From: Scandinavium manionii
GTDB taxonomy: Bacteria > Pseudomonadota > Gammaproteobacteria > Enterobacterales > Enterobacteriaceae
NCBI RefSeq assembly: GCF_024764775.1
Contig: NZ_JALIGC010000037.1
Coordinates: 1 to 64,000, forward strand
DNA: 64,000 nt
Reading direction: 5' to 3'
Part shown: in pieces, positions 26,914 to 36,064 of the stretch
Position numbering within the stretch: position 1 is the first letter of the stretch
Layout of the letters: every line of letters starts with the position of its first letter
Made by a program: the position numbers and the translations under genes
The notes under the pieces: generated by a model
Told to the model about the DNA's origin: nothing
What the model saw: the letters and a program-made list of their open reading frames with translations, nothing else
The model's database searches: none

Positions 26914-28284
26914 ATGTCAAACAGTGCGATGAGCGTGGTTATCCTTGCCGCTGGCAAAGGAACTCGCATGTATTCCGATCTCCCGAAAGTGTTGCATACA
27001 CTGGCGGGCAAGCCGATGGTTCAGCATGTGATTGATGCAGCTGATGAATTAGGTGCATCTCAGGTTCACCTGGTCTACGGACACGGTGGTGAACTGCTGA
27101 AACAAACCCTCAGCGAAGGCAACCTGAATTGGGTGCTTCAGGCCGAACAGCTCGGCACCGGGCACGCAATGCAGCAGGCGGCGCCGTTCTTCGGCGATGA
27201 TGAAGACATCATGATGCTGTACGGCGACGTGCCGCTTATCTCTGTTGAAACGCTTGAGCGTCTGCGTGCGGCGAAACCGCAGGGTGGAATTGGTCTGCTG
27301 ACCGTTAAGCTTGATGACCCAACCGGTTACGGGCGAATCACCCGTGAAAATGGTCAGGTGACCGGGATTGTCGAGCACAAAGATGCGACCGATGCACAGC
27401 GTGAAATTCAGGAGATCAATACCGGGATCCTGATTGCCGGTGGCGCGGACCTCAAACGTTGGCTGGGCAAGCTCGAGAACAACAACGCCCAGGGCGAGTT
27501 CTACATCACCGATATCATCGCCATGGCGTACCAGGAAGGGCGCGAAATTGCTGCCGTTCACCCGGCTCGCTTAAGCGAAGTGGAGGGCGTGAACAACCGT
27601 CTGCAGCTTTCCCGTCTGGAACGTGTGTACCAAAGCGAGCAGGCTGAAAAGTTGCTGCTGGCTGGTGTCATGCTGCGAGACCCACAGCGTTTTGACCTGC
27701 GCGGCAGCGTCACTCACGGGCGCGACGTTTCAATCGATACTAACGTTATCCTTGAGGGCAACGTCACGCTCGGCCATCGCGTAAAAATTGGCGCGGGCTG
27801 TGTGATTAAAAATAGCGTGATCGGCGACGACTGCGAAATCAGCCCGTACAGCGTGGTGGAAGATGCTCAACTGCATGCCGCTTGCACCATAGGCCCGTTC
27901 GCGCGTCTGCGTCCAGGTGCTGAACTGTTGGAAGGCGCACACGTTGGCAACTTCGTTGAAATGAAAAAAGCGCGTCTGGGCAAAGGCTCCAAAGCCGGCC
28001 ATCTGAGCTATCTCGGCGACGCTGAAATTGGCGATAACGTAAATATTGGCGCAGGCACCATCACCTGTAACTACGATGGCGCGAACAAATTCAAAACCAT
28101 CATCGGCGATGATGTGTTTGTTGGTTCCGACTCTCAGCTGGTGGCCCCGGTCAGCATCGGCAAAGGCGTGACGATTGCCGCCGGAACCACAGTGACCCGC
28201 GACGTGGCTGATAACGAACTGGTCTTAAGCCGTGTACCGCAGGTGCATAAGCAAGGCTGGCAGCGCCCGGTGAAGAAGAAGTAA
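26914..28284 (+). CDS. glmU: bifunctional UDP-GlcNAc pyrophosphorylase / glucosamine-1-phosphate N-acetyltransferase
   Basis: A 456-aa enzyme making UDP-GlcNAc for peptidoglycan and lipopolysaccharide. The N-terminal uridylyltransferase domain has the LAAGKGTRMYSDLPKVL signature near residues 11-27. The C-terminal half is a left-handed beta helix with hexapeptide repeats (about residues 250-440) for acetyl transfer. The ATG at 26914 matches the E. coli length and sits 5 nt from AGGA; an in-frame ATG two codons earlier is possible. It is cotranscribed with glmS. Confidence 0.97.
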   Translation: MSNSAMSVVILAAGKGTRMYSDLPKVLHTLAGKPMVQHVIDAADELGASQVHLVYGHGGELLKQTLSEGNLNWVLQAEQLGTGHAMQQAAPFFGDDEDIMMLYGDVPLISVETLERLRAAKPQGGIGLLTVKLDDPTGYGRITRENGQVTGIVEHKDATDAQREIQEINTGILIAGGADLKRWLGKLENNNAQGEFYITDIIAMAYQEGREIAAVHPARLSEVEGVNNRLQLSRLERVYQSEQAEKLLLAGVMLRDPQRFDLRGSVTHGRDVSIDTNVILEGNVTLGHRVKIGAGCVIKNSVIGDDCEISPYSVVEDAQLHAACTIGPFARLRPGAELLEGAHVGNFVEMKKARLGKGSKAGHLSYLGDAEIGDNVNIGAGTITCNYDGANKFKTIIGDDVFVGSDSQLVAPVSIGKGVTIAAGTTVTRDVADNELVLSRVPQVHKQGWQRPVKKK

Positions 28285-28292
28285 TACAAGCG

Positions 28293-28361
28293 GCGGGTGG
28301 TGTACATCGCTAACCCGCCCTACGATTTTGTAGGCCTGACAAGGCGAAGCCGTCATCAGGC
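28293..28361. repeat. two REP-like units between glmU and glmS
   Basis: A GCGGGT/ACCCGC imperfect stem (28293-28318) is followed by a classic REP unit GCCTGAC-AAGGCGAAGCC-GTCATCAGGC (28334-28361). The glmU-glmS gap is 229 bp, longer than I recall for E. coli. Confidence 0.75.
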
Positions 28362-28446
28362 AGACAGGGGTTGAGGAGATAACATAATCTCCCGCCCACC
28401 AGCAGTAACCAAAACTATAACCCCACTCTCTACAAGGCTCGGGGCT

Positions 28447-28513
28447 CCGGTAAAAACCGGAAATACAGGTCAGCGACAACGCATGGCATCGTGCCATATC
28501 AGGAAATCTAACT
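28447..28513 (+). promoter_or_regulatory. glmS leader, probable GlmZ sRNA target
   Basis: The glmS 5' region has two short hairpins, CCGG-TAAAAA-CCGG (28447-28460) and ATGGCA-TCG-TGCCAT (28483-28497), before the Shine-Dalgarno AGGAAAT. In E. coli the glmUS mRNA is cut after glmU, and the sRNA GlmZ pairs with the glmS leader to expose the ribosome site. Position and structure fit that model; the pairing itself was not checked. Confidence 0.5.
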
Positions 28514-30343
28514 ATGTGTGGAATTGTTGGCGCAGTCGCGCAGCGTGATATTGCTGAAATCCTTCTCGAAGGGCTTCGTCGTCTGGAATACCGCGGTTAT
28601 GACTCTGCCGGACTGGCAGTGGTCGACAACGAGGGGCATCTGACCCGTCTGCGTCGCCTCGGTAAAGTAAACATGCTGTCTCAGGCCGCGGAAGATCAGC
28701 CGCTGCACGGCGGCACGGGTATCGCGCACACGCGCTGGGCGACCCATGGCGAGCCGTCAGAAGGCAACGCCCATCCTCATGTTTCCGATCATATCGTCGT
28801 GGTGCATAACGGCATCATCGAAAACCACGAACCGCTGCGCGAACTGCTCCAGTCTCGCGGCTACGTGTTCGTCTCTGAAACCGACACCGAAGTGATTGCT
28901 CACCTCGTACACTGGGAACTGGAGCAGGGCGGAACGCTGCGTGAAGCCGTGCTGCGCGCTATCCCGCAACTGCGCGGCGCGTACGGCACCGTGATCATGG
29001 ATACCCGCGATCCACACACCCTGCTGGCAGCCCGTTCAGGTAGCCCACTGGTGATTGGCCTGGGCATGGGTGAAAACTTCATTGCCTCCGACCAGCTGGC
29101 ACTGTTGCCAGTTACTCGCCGTTTCATCTTCCTCGAAGAAGGTGATATCGCAGAAGTGACGCGTCGCAGCGTGACCGTGTTTGCTAAATCCGGCGAGCAG
29201 GTAAAACGCCCGGACATCGAATCTAATTTGCAGTACGACGCCGGTGATAAAGGCATTTACCGCCACTACATGCAAAAAGAGATCTACGAGCAGCCGAACG
29301 CGATCAAAAATACTCTGACCGGGCGCATCAGCCACGGACAGGTCGATCTCAGCGAGCTGGGACCGAACGCCAACGAAATGCTGGCCAACGTTGAGCACAT
29401 TCAGATTGTGGCCTGCGGCACGTCTTACAACTCAGGTATGGTGTCGCGCTACTGGTTTGAATCGCTGGCAGGCGTGCCGTGCGATGTCGAAATCGCCTCG
29501 GAATTCCGCTATCGCAAATCCGCGGTACGCCGCAACAGCCTGATGATTACCCTCTCCCAGTCTGGCGAGACGGCGGATACCCTGGCGGCGCTGCGTTTGT
29601 CAAAAGAGCTGGGCTATCTGGGCTCTCTCGCGATTTGTAACGTGGCGGGTTCCTCGCTGGTGCGTGAATCCGATCTGGCGCTGATGACCAACGCGGGCAC
29701 TGAAATCGGTGTGGCATCCACCAAAGCGTTCACTACGCAGCTGACCGTTCTGCTGATGCTGGTGGCTAAACTGGCAAATCTGAAAGGTCAGGACGCAGCG
29801 ATTGAGCAGGATATCGTGCACGGTTTGCAGGCGCTGCCGAGCCGTATCGAGCAAATGCTCTCGCAGGACAAACGCATCGAAGCGCTGGCGGAGGATTTCT
29901 CCGACAAGCATCACGCGCTGTTCCTGGGGCGTGGTGATCAGTACCCTATTGCCCTCGAAGGCGCACTGAAGCTGAAAGAGATCTCCTACATTCATGCGGA
30001 AGCGTATGCGGCAGGTGAACTCAAGCACGGTCCGCTGGCGCTGATCGACGCGGATATGCCGGTTATCGTGGTGGCACCGAATAACGAACTGCTGGAAAAA
30101 CTGAAATCCAACATCGAAGAAGTCCGCGCCCGCGGTGGCGTGCTGTATGTCTTCGCCGATCGGGATGCCGGTTTCAACAGCAGCGATAACATGCACATCA
30201 TCGAAATGCCGCATGTGGAAGAGGTTATCGCGCCAATCTTCTACACCGTGCCGTTGCAACTGCTGGCCTATCACGTGGCGCTGATCAAAGGCACCGACGT
30301 TGACCAGCCGCGTAACCTGGCAAAATCGGTTACCGTCGAGTAA
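28514..30343 (+). CDS. glmS: glutamine-fructose-6-phosphate aminotransferase
   Basis: A 609-aa enzyme that makes glucosamine 6-phosphate from fructose 6-phosphate and glutamine, the first committed step to amino sugars. It starts MCGIVGAV, so the catalytic Cys becomes residue 1 after Met removal. The glutaminase domain runs to about residue 240, then two SIS sugar-isomerase domains (CGTSYNSGMVSRYW; LGRGDQYPIALEGALKLKE) follow. The C-terminus DQPRNLAKSVTVE closes the channel. A terminator follows directly. Confidence 0.98.
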   Translation: MCGIVGAVAQRDIAEILLEGLRRLEYRGYDSAGLAVVDNEGHLTRLRRLGKVNMLSQAAEDQPLHGGTGIAHTRWATHGEPSEGNAHPHVSDHIVVVHNGIIENHEPLRELLQSRGYVFVSETDTEVIAHLVHWELEQGGTLREAVLRAIPQLRGAYGTVIMDTRDPHTLLAARSGSPLVIGLGMGENFIASDQLALLPVTRRFIFLEEGDIAEVTRRSVTVFAKSGEQVKRPDIESNLQYDAGDKGIYRHYMQKEIYEQPNAIKNTLTGRISHGQVDLSELGPNANEMLANVEHIQIVACGTSYNSGMVSRYWFESLAGVPCDVEIASEFRYRKSAVRRNSLMITLSQSGETADTLAALRLSKELGYLGSLAICNVAGSSLVRESDLALMTNAGTEIGVASTKAFTTQLTVLLMLVAKLANLKGQDAAIEQDIVHGLQALPSRIEQMLSQDKRIEALAEDFSDKHHALFLGRGDQYPIALEGALKLKEISYIHAEAYAAGELKHGPLALIDADMPVIVVAPNNELLEKLKSNIEEVRARGGVLYVFADRDAGFNSSDNMHIIEMPHVEEVIAPIFYTVPLQLLAYHVALIKGTDVDQPRNLAKSVTVE

Positions 30344-30350
30344 TCCCCGA

Positions 30351-30375
30351 AAACCCTGCTCCCGCAGGGTTTTTT
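30351..30375 (+). terminator. glmUS terminator
   Basis: AAACCCTGC-TCCC-GCAGGGTTTTTT is a compact stem-loop with a T-run, 7 bp after the glmS stop. In E. coli Tn7 inserts near the end of glmS; the corresponding attachment region here looks uninterrupted. Confidence 0.93.
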
Positions 30376-30544
30376 CCTTCTCTATTTCACCGTCATAAAC
30401 ATGACAATCTGTCATATTCAGCTAACGTTTGCAGTGTCATAAAAAGAAAATTTTACTGACAAGGCAATGTCACAAACAAAGCTAATGCTTTGATTATTAA
30501 TCTAAAATACTCAAATATTTACGCTAAATTTTCAGCGTAATAAA

Positions 30545-30584
30545 ACTGTCATATTTCGTACATTTAACTGTCACCTGTTTGTCC
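30545..30584 (+). promoter_or_regulatory. two Pho boxes upstream of pstS
   Basis: Two 18-bp PhoB boxes begin with consensus CTGTCA: CTGTCATATTTCGTACAT (30545-30562) and CTGTCACCTGTTTGTCCT (30567-30584). The pair closely matches the E. coli pstS control region. Further TGTCATAAAA-like sequence lies near 30435. PhoB-P should activate pstSCAB-phoU under phosphate starvation. The rest of 30376-30640 is A/T-rich leader. Confidence 0.88.
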
Positions 30585-30640
30585 TATTTTGCTCAACGTA
30601 GCCACTTAAACAACGATTTACGAAATCTGCAGGAGACATT

Positions 30641-31681
30641 ATGAAAGTTATGCGTACCACTGTCGCAACTGTTGTCGCCGCGACCTTATCGATGAGCGCT
30701 TTCTCTGCGTTTGCAGCAGCAAGCCTGACAGGTGCTGGTGCAACCTTCCCGGCGCCGGTGTATGCCAAATGGGCGGATACCTACCAGAAAGAGACCGGTA
30801 ACAAGGTCAACTATCAGGGTATCGGTTCCTCCGGCGGTGTGAAGCAGATTACTGCCAACACTGTGGATTTCGGTGCTTCCGATGCGCCACTGACGGATGA
30901 AAAACTCTCTCAGGAAGGCCTGTTCCAGTTCCCGACCGTTATCGGTGGCGTCGTTTTGGCGGTTAACCTGCCAGGCTTCAAATCCGGTGAGCTGGTGCTC
31001 GACGGTAAAACCCTCGGCGATATCTACCTCGGTAAAATCAAGAAGTGGGATGACGAAGCGATTACTAAGCTGAACCCAGGCAAGAAACTGCCTTCTCAGA
31101 ACATCGCTGTCGTTCGTCGTGCAGACGGTTCCGGTACCTCGTACGTGTTCACCAGCTACCTGTCTAAAGTGAACGATGAGTGGAAATCGAAAATCGGTGC
31201 AGGCTCTACGGTTAACTGGCCGACCGGTCTGGGCGGTAAAGGCAATGACGGCATCGCCGCCTTCGTTCAGCGTCTTCCAGGCTCAATCGGCTACGTAGAA
31301 TACGCTTACGCTAAGCAGAACAACCTGGCGTATACCAAACTGATTTCCGCTGACGGTAAGTCCGTAAGCCCGACCGAAGAGAGCTTTGCCAACGCCGCTA
31401 AAGGCGCTGACTGGAGCAAATCCTTCGCTCAGGACCTGACTAATCAGAAAGGCGACGACGTGTGGCCAATCACCTCTACTACCTTCATTCTGGTTCACAA
31501 AGATCAGAAGAAACCAGAGCAGGGTGTTGAAGTGCTGAAGTTCTTCGACTGGGCCTACAAAAATGGCGCCAAAGAAGCTAACGCACTGGATTACGCTTCA
31601 CTGCCGGACAGTGTGGTTGAGCAGGTACGTGCTGCATGGAAAACCAACGTAAAAGATAGCAGCGGTAAAGCGCTGTATTAA
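30641..31681 (+). CDS. pstS: phosphate-binding periplasmic protein PstS
   Basis: A 346-aa periplasmic protein that binds inorganic phosphate for PstCAB. A typical signal peptide precedes the mature start near ASLTGAGATFP (cleavage about residue 24-25). Phosphate-contact loops GIGSSGGVKQI and ADGSGTSYVF are intact. It is the first and most highly expressed gene of the operon, and a stem-loop at 31702-31725 follows it. Confidence 0.98.
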   Translation: MKVMRTTVATVVAATLSMSAFSAFAAASLTGAGATFPAPVYAKWADTYQKETGNKVNYQGIGSSGGVKQITANTVDFGASDAPLTDEKLSQEGLFQFPTVIGGVVLAVNLPGFKSGELVLDGKTLGDIYLGKIKKWDDEAITKLNPGKKLPSQNIAVVRRADGSGTSYVFTSYLSKVNDEWKSKIGAGSTVNWPTGLGGKGNDGIAAFVQRLPGSIGYVEYAYAKQNNLAYTKLISADGKSVSPTEESFANAAKGADWSKSFAQDLTNQKGDDVWPITSTTFILVHKDQKKPEQGVEVLKFFDWAYKNGAKEANALDYASLPDSVVEQVRAAWKTNVKDSSGKALY

Positions 31682-31701
31682 TTAGGTATACTGACGAAAA
31701 T

Positions 31702-31725
31702 GGCGGGTGGCGCGAGCTTCCCGCC
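31702..31725 (+). promoter_or_regulatory. stem-loop between pstS and pstC
   Basis: GGCGGG and CCCGCC pair around a 12-nt loop in the 81-bp pstS-pstC gap, without a U-tract. It probably protects the pstS message and reduces, but does not stop, transcription of pstCAB. Confidence 0.55.
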
Positions 31726-31762
31726 CTCATTCGTAAAGATGTGATTAACTGAAGAGTAATTT

Positions 31763-32722
31763 ATGGCTGCAACCAAGCCTGCATTTAACCCACCGGGTAA
31801 AAAGGGTGACATCATTTTCGGCGTGCTGGTAAAACTGGCGGCGCTGATTGTGCTATTGATGCTGGGCGGCATTATTGTTTCCCTGATCATTTCTTCCTGG
31901 CCGAGCATCCAGAAATTTGGTTTCTCCTTCCTGTGGACTAAAGAATGGGATGCACCGAATGATATCTACGGTGCGCTGGTGCCCATTTATGGCACGATCG
32001 TGACCTCCGTTATCGCGCTGCTGATTGCCGTTCCGGTGAGTTTCGGTATCGCCCTGTTCCTGACGGAGTTGGCACCAAATTGGCTGAAGCGCCCGCTGGG
32101 TATCGCGATTGAACTGTTAGCCGCTATCCCGAGTATCGTTTACGGCATGTGGGGCCTGTTTATCTTTGCCCCGCTGTTTGCGACCTACTTCCAGGAGCCG
32201 GTGGGCAACGTACTGTCTACCATTCCCTTCGTTGGCGCCCTGTTCTCTGGCCCGGCGTTCGGTATCGGCCTGCTGGCCGCGGGGGTTATCCTCGCCATCA
32301 TGATTATTCCTTACATCGCCGCAGTGATGCGTGATGTGTTCGAACAAACCCCGGTGATGATGAAAGAGTCGGCCTACGGCATCGGCTGCACCACCTGGGA
32401 AGTTATCTGGCGTATCGTTCTACCGTTCACCAAAAATGGTGTAATTGGTGGAGTGATGCTTGGCCTGGGTCGCGCGCTGGGTGAAACGATGGCGGTAACG
32501 TTCATCATCGGTAACACCTACCAGCTCGACAGCGCGTCGTTGTATATGCCGGGCAACAGCATTACCTCAGCTCTCGCCAATGAGTTCGCTGAAGCGGAAT
32601 CCGGGCTGCACGTCTCGGCGTTGATGGAACTCGGCCTGATCCTGTTTGTTATCACCTTTATCGTTCTGGCCATTTCCAAACTGATGGTTAAACGCCTCGC
32701 GAAAAACGAGGGGGCACGCTAA
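31763..32722 (+). CDS. pstC: phosphate ABC transporter permease PstC
   Basis: A 319-aa inner-membrane permease with six or seven hydrophobic segments. The EAA-type ATPase-contact loop is ESAYGIGCTTWEVIWRIVLP near residue 200. It forms the channel together with PstA. Its stop codon overlaps the pstA start (TAATG, one base shared), implying coupling. Confidence 0.97.
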   Translation: MAATKPAFNPPGKKGDIIFGVLVKLAALIVLLMLGGIIVSLIISSWPSIQKFGFSFLWTKEWDAPNDIYGALVPIYGTIVTSVIALLIAVPVSFGIALFLTELAPNWLKRPLGIAIELLAAIPSIVYGMWGLFIFAPLFATYFQEPVGNVLSTIPFVGALFSGPAFGIGLLAAGVILAIMIIPYIAAVMRDVFEQTPVMMKESAYGIGCTTWEVIWRIVLPFTKNGVIGGVMLGLGRALGETMAVTFIIGNTYQLDSASLYMPGNSITSALANEFAEAESGLHVSALMELGLILFVITFIVLAISKLMVKRLAKNEGAR

Positions 32723-33612
32723 TGGCAACTTTAGAAATGCAAACCACGCCGGAGCTCATCGAGTCTCGACGCAAAATGCAGGCGCGTCGTCGATTCAAAA
32801 ATCGCATTGCGCTGACGCTGTCGATGGGAACCATGGTGTTTGGCCTGTTCTGGCTGGTGTGGATCCTGTTCTCGACGGTCACGCGTGGGATTGACGGGAT
32901 GTCGCTGGCGCTGTTCACCGAAATGACGCCGCCGCCGAACACGGCGGGCGGTGGTCTGGCGAATGCTCTGGCCGGTAGCGGCTTGCTTATCCTGTGGTCG
33001 ACCGTGCTCGGGACGCCGCTGGGCATCATGGCGGGAATTTGGCTGGCGGAGTATGGCCGCAAATCCTGGCTTGCCGAAGTGATCCGCTTCATCAACGACA
33101 TTCTGCTTTCCGCACCGTCTATCGTTGTTGGCCTGTTCGTCTACACCATCGTTGTGGCGAAGATGCAGCACTTCTCCGGTTGGGCTGGCGTCATTGCGCT
33201 GGCGCTGCTGCAGGTGCCGATTGTCATTCGTACCACCGAGAACATGCTTAAACTGGTTCCGGATAGCCTGCGTGAAGCGGCGTATGCGCTGGGCACGCCG
33301 AAGTGGAAAATGATTTCCGCCATCACGCTGAAAGCGTCGATTTCCGGGATCATGACCGGCGTCCTGCTGGCTGTCGCACGTATCGCTGGCGAAACCGCAC
33401 CGCTGCTGTTTACCGCGCTCTCGAACCAGTTCTGGAGCACCGACATGATGCAGCCGATTGCCAACCTGCCGGTGACCATATTCAAATTTGCCATGAGCCC
33501 ATTTGCCGAATGGCAACAGCTGGCCTGGGCCGGGGTGCTGATCATTACCCTGTGCGTACTGTTGCTTAACATTCTGGCGCGCGTCATTTTCGCGAAGCAG
33601 AAACACGGTTAA
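32722..33612 (+). CDS. pstA: phosphate ABC transporter permease PstA
   Basis: A 296-aa permease, partner of PstC. The EAA loop is REAAYALGTPKWKMISAITL near residue 190. The TM segments and a Pro/Gly-rich periplasmic loop (MTPPPNTAGGGLANAL) are as in E. coli. It shares one base with the pstC stop. pstB follows after 48 bp. Confidence 0.97.
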   Translation: MATLEMQTTPELIESRRKMQARRRFKNRIALTLSMGTMVFGLFWLVWILFSTVTRGIDGMSLALFTEMTPPPNTAGGGLANALAGSGLLILWSTVLGTPLGIMAGIWLAEYGRKSWLAEVIRFINDILLSAPSIVVGLFVYTIVVAKMQHFSGWAGVIALALLQVPIVIRTTENMLKLVPDSLREAAYALGTPKWKMISAITLKASISGIMTGVLLAVARIAGETAPLLFTALSNQFWSTDMMQPIANLPVTIFKFAMSPFAEWQQLAWAGVLIITLCVLLLNILARVIFAKQKHG

Positions 33613-33660
33613 ATTTTTGCGGTGCGGCCCCGTGCGGCACCGGATGAGGAAGAGATTGAG

Positions 33661-34434
33661 ATGAGTATGGTGAATACCGCCCCGGGAAAAATTGCTGTTC
33701 GCGATTTGAACTTTTACTACGGCAAATTCCATGCCCTGAAGAACATCAACCTGGATATTGCCAAGAACCAGGTCACCGCGTTTATCGGCCCGTCAGGGTG
33801 TGGTAAATCGACCCTGCTGCGCACGTTCAACAAAATGTTTGAGCTGTATCCAGAGCAGCGTGCGGAAGGTGAAATTTTACTGGATGGCGACAACATTCTG
33901 ACCAATACCCAGGATATCGCCCTGTTGCGCGCCAAAGTCGGCATGGTGTTCCAGAAGCCGACACCATTCCCAATGTCGATTTATGACAACATCGCCTTCG
34001 GTGTACGTCTGTTTGAAAAGCTGTCACGTGCCGATATGGACGAGCGTGTGCAGTGGGCGCTGACCAAAGCCGCATTGTGGAACGAAACCAAAGATAAGCT
34101 GCACCAGAGCGGGTACTCTCTCTCCGGTGGTCAGCAGCAGCGTCTGTGCATCGCGCGTGGTATCGCTATTCGCCCGGAAGTCTTGCTGCTCGATGAGCCG
34201 TGTTCTGCGCTGGACCCGATTTCTACCGGGCGCATTGAAGAACTCATCACCGAACTGAAGCAGGATTACACCGTGGTTATCGTGACCCATAACATGCAGC
34301 AGGCGGCGCGTTGCTCCGACCACACGGCGTTTATGTATCTTGGCGAATTGATTGAATTCAGCAATACCGACGATCTGTTTACCAAGCCTGCGAAGAAACA
34401 AACTGAAGACTACATTACTGGCCGCTACGGTTGA
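33661..34434 (+). CDS. pstB: phosphate ABC transporter ATP-binding protein PstB
   Basis: A 257-aa ABC ATPase. Walker A GPSGCGKS is at residues 43-50, the signature LSGGQQQR at 154-161, and Walker B LLLDEP at 175-180. The Q-loop is FQKPTPFP. The ATG at 33661 gives the family start MSMVNTAPGKI and follows GAGATTGAG. It powers phosphate uptake and takes part in PhoR signalling via PhoU. It is followed by an ERIC element rather than directly by phoU. Confidence 0.97.
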   Translation: MSMVNTAPGKIAVRDLNFYYGKFHALKNINLDIAKNQVTAFIGPSGCGKSTLLRTFNKMFELYPEQRAEGEILLDGDNILTNTQDIALLRAKVGMVFQKPTPFPMSIYDNIAFGVRLFEKLSRADMDERVQWALTKAALWNETKDKLHQSGYSLSGGQQQRLCIARGIAIRPEVLLLDEPCSALDPISTGRIEELITELKQDYTVVIVTHNMQQAARCSDHTAFMYLGELIEFSNTDDLFTKPAKKQTEDYITGRYG

Positions 34435-34436
34435 TT

Positions 34437-34562
34437 TGCCCTTCATCTTTCAGGCTGTATCCGCGTTGGCTGCCTTTACTTACCCCGGTCACGTAGCTAT
34501 CTACGCTCTCGGGGATGCGTGCAGTTGCCGCCTTGCTACAGTCAGAAATCTTTTGGGCAATT
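34437..34562. repeat. ERIC (IRU) element in the pstB-phoU gap
   Basis: The core ACCCCGGTCAC-GTAGCTATCTAC-GCTCTCGGGGAT matches the central palindrome of ERIC repeats, and the flanks TCCGCGTTGGCTGCC and GTTGCCGCCTTG are ERIC arms. The unit fills nearly all of the 137-bp gap; I recall only about 15 bp there in E. coli. It will be transcribed as a long imperfect hairpin in the pst-phoU mRNA. Confidence 0.85.
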
Positions 34563-34571
34563 GGAGGAACA

Positions 34572-35297
34572 ATGGACAACCTAAACCTTAATAAACACAT
34601 TTCCGGCCAGTTCAACGCAGAGCTGGAGCATATCCGCACGCAGGTGATGACCATGGGCGGGCTGGTGGAAAAGCAACTTTCTGACGCCATCACCGCGATG
34701 CACAATCAGGATCAGGATCTGGCCAAACGCGTTATCGACGGCGACAAACAGGTCAACATGATGGAAGTGGCCATCGACGAAGCCTGTGTGCGTATCATCG
34801 CCAAACGTCAGCCAACCGCCAGCGATCTGCGTCTGGTGATGGCTATTATCAAGACCATTGCCGAGCTGGAACGTATTGGCGACGTGGCGGACAAAATTTG
34901 CCGCACCGCGCTGGAGAAGTTCTCGCAGCAGCATCAGCCCCTGTTGGTGAGCCTCGAGTCTTTGGGCCGTCATACCGTGCAAATGCTGCACGACGTGCTC
35001 GATGCGTTCGCGCGCATGGACCTGGATGAAGCGGTGCGTATCTATCGCGAAGATAAAAAGGTCGATCAGGAGTACGAAGGCATTGTGCGTCAGTTGATGA
35101 CCTACATGATGGAAGATTCCCGCACCATTCCAAGCGTGCTGACCGCGCTGTTCTGTGCCCGCTCAATCGAGCGTATCGGCGACCGTTGCCAGAACATTTG
35201 CGAATACATCTTTTATTTCGTGAAAGGACAGGATTTTCGTCACGTGGGTGGCGACGAGCTGGATAAACTGCTGGCGGGTAAAGACCCGAAAGAGTGA
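34572..35297 (+). CDS. phoU: phosphate signalling and transport regulator PhoU
   Basis: A 241-aa protein of two three-helix bundles with metal-binding acidic repeats (AELERIGDVADKI near residue 98 and RSIERIGDRCQNICEYI near residue 197). It links PstB to PhoR and keeps the Pho regulon off when phosphate is plentiful; loss is toxic. The ATG at 34572 follows TTGGAGGAACA. It is separated from pstB by the ERIC element. Confidence 0.97.
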   Translation: MDNLNLNKHISGQFNAELEHIRTQVMTMGGLVEKQLSDAITAMHNQDQDLAKRVIDGDKQVNMMEVAIDEACVRIIAKRQPTASDLRLVMAIIKTIAELERIGDVADKICRTALEKFSQQHQPLLVSLESLGRHTVQMLHDVLDAFARMDLDEAVRIYREDKKVDQEYEGIVRQLMTYMMEDSRTIPSVLTALFCARSIERIGDRCQNICEYIFYFVKGQDFRHVGGDELDKLLAGKDPKE

Positions 35298-35307
35298 GTT
35301 TTCTGCC

Positions 35308-35336
35308 CTGACCTCTCCCCACACAGGAGAGGTCAG
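35308..35336. terminator. hairpin between phoU and yieH
   Basis: CTGACCTCTCC and GGAGAGGTCAG form an 11-bp perfect stem with loop CCACACA between the converging genes. Neither strand has a real U-tract, so it may act as a block to 3' exonucleases or as a weak bidirectional terminator. Confidence 0.5.
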
Positions 35337-35348
35337 AATACAGCGAGA

Positions 35349-36014
35349 TTAGCGTGTAATCTCCCAGCCTCGCGCTTTCCACAACCCCGGTAATTCCTCC
35401 AGCGAGGAAAAGGTCGTCACTTTCGGATGGTCGATCGGCTGATTATGCGGATCGGCGCAGAAGTAAAAGACCTCCATCCCCGCCGCCACGCCGGACATTG
35501 CGCCCGCGCTCGAATCATCCACCAGCACGCAGTTCACCGGATCCACATTCATCGCTTTCGCCGCGTGGTACATCAACGCCGGATCGGGCTTCCAGGCCTG
35601 AATGTCATACCCACTGAACAGTTTGTCTGGGAAATGATGCAGCAAACCCGTGTTCCCCAGCGAATGTTGCATTTTGCTCACCGGGCCGTTGGAGACGATG
35701 CACATCGGCACCGTCATCGCGTCCAGCAAATCATTCGCGCCAGCTATGACTTCCAGCTCGCTGTCGAACAGCCGTGCAACTTCGGCACGATACACCGGTT
35801 CCAGCGTCTCTTTCACCAGATTCACACCGTGTTCGGCGTTAATGGTGTCGATAATCTCGTACAGCTTCACGCCTTTAAAACGCTTAAAAATCGTTTCAAG
35901 CTCAAGAGTGATGCCGAATTCCCGGAACATGTGGACATATGCCCGGGAGCAAATCACTTCACTGTCGACGAGCGTGCCATCGCAGTCGAAAAATACCGCC
36001 TCAATACTGGACAT
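35349..36014 (-). CDS. yieH: HAD-family sugar phosphatase YieH (6-phosphogluconate phosphatase)
   Basis: A 221-aa beta-phosphoglucomutase-like HAD hydrolase. Motif I is FFDCDGTLVDSE (nucleophile Asp near residue 9), motif II SNGP, motif III KPDPALM, and motif IV LVDDS. E. coli YieH shows 6-phosphogluconate phosphatase activity in vitro. The ATG at 36014 was chosen by the family start; the frame extends upstream without a ribosome site. It is divergent from adeP across 169 bp. Confidence 0.92.
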   Translation of the reverse strand: MSSIEAVFFDCDGTLVDSEVICSRAYVHMFREFGITLELETIFKRFKGVKLYEIIDTINAEHGVNLVKETLEPVYRAEVARLFDSELEVIAGANDLLDAMTVPMCIVSNGPVSKMQHSLGNTGLLHHFPDKLFSGYDIQAWKPDPALMYHAAKAMNVDPVNCVLVDDSSAGAMSGVAAGMEVFYFCADPHNQPIDHPKVTTFSSLEELPGLWKARGWEITR

Positions 36015-36064
36015 GCCGTTTCCTGTTGTCACAAGTTTAACGTTTACGTAATACAATTTGCCCC

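Noticed and set aside
35308..35336. phoU-yieH hairpin as a confident rho-independent terminator
   Set aside because: Excellent 11-bp stem but no U-tract on either strand, so it is listed only with moderate confidence.
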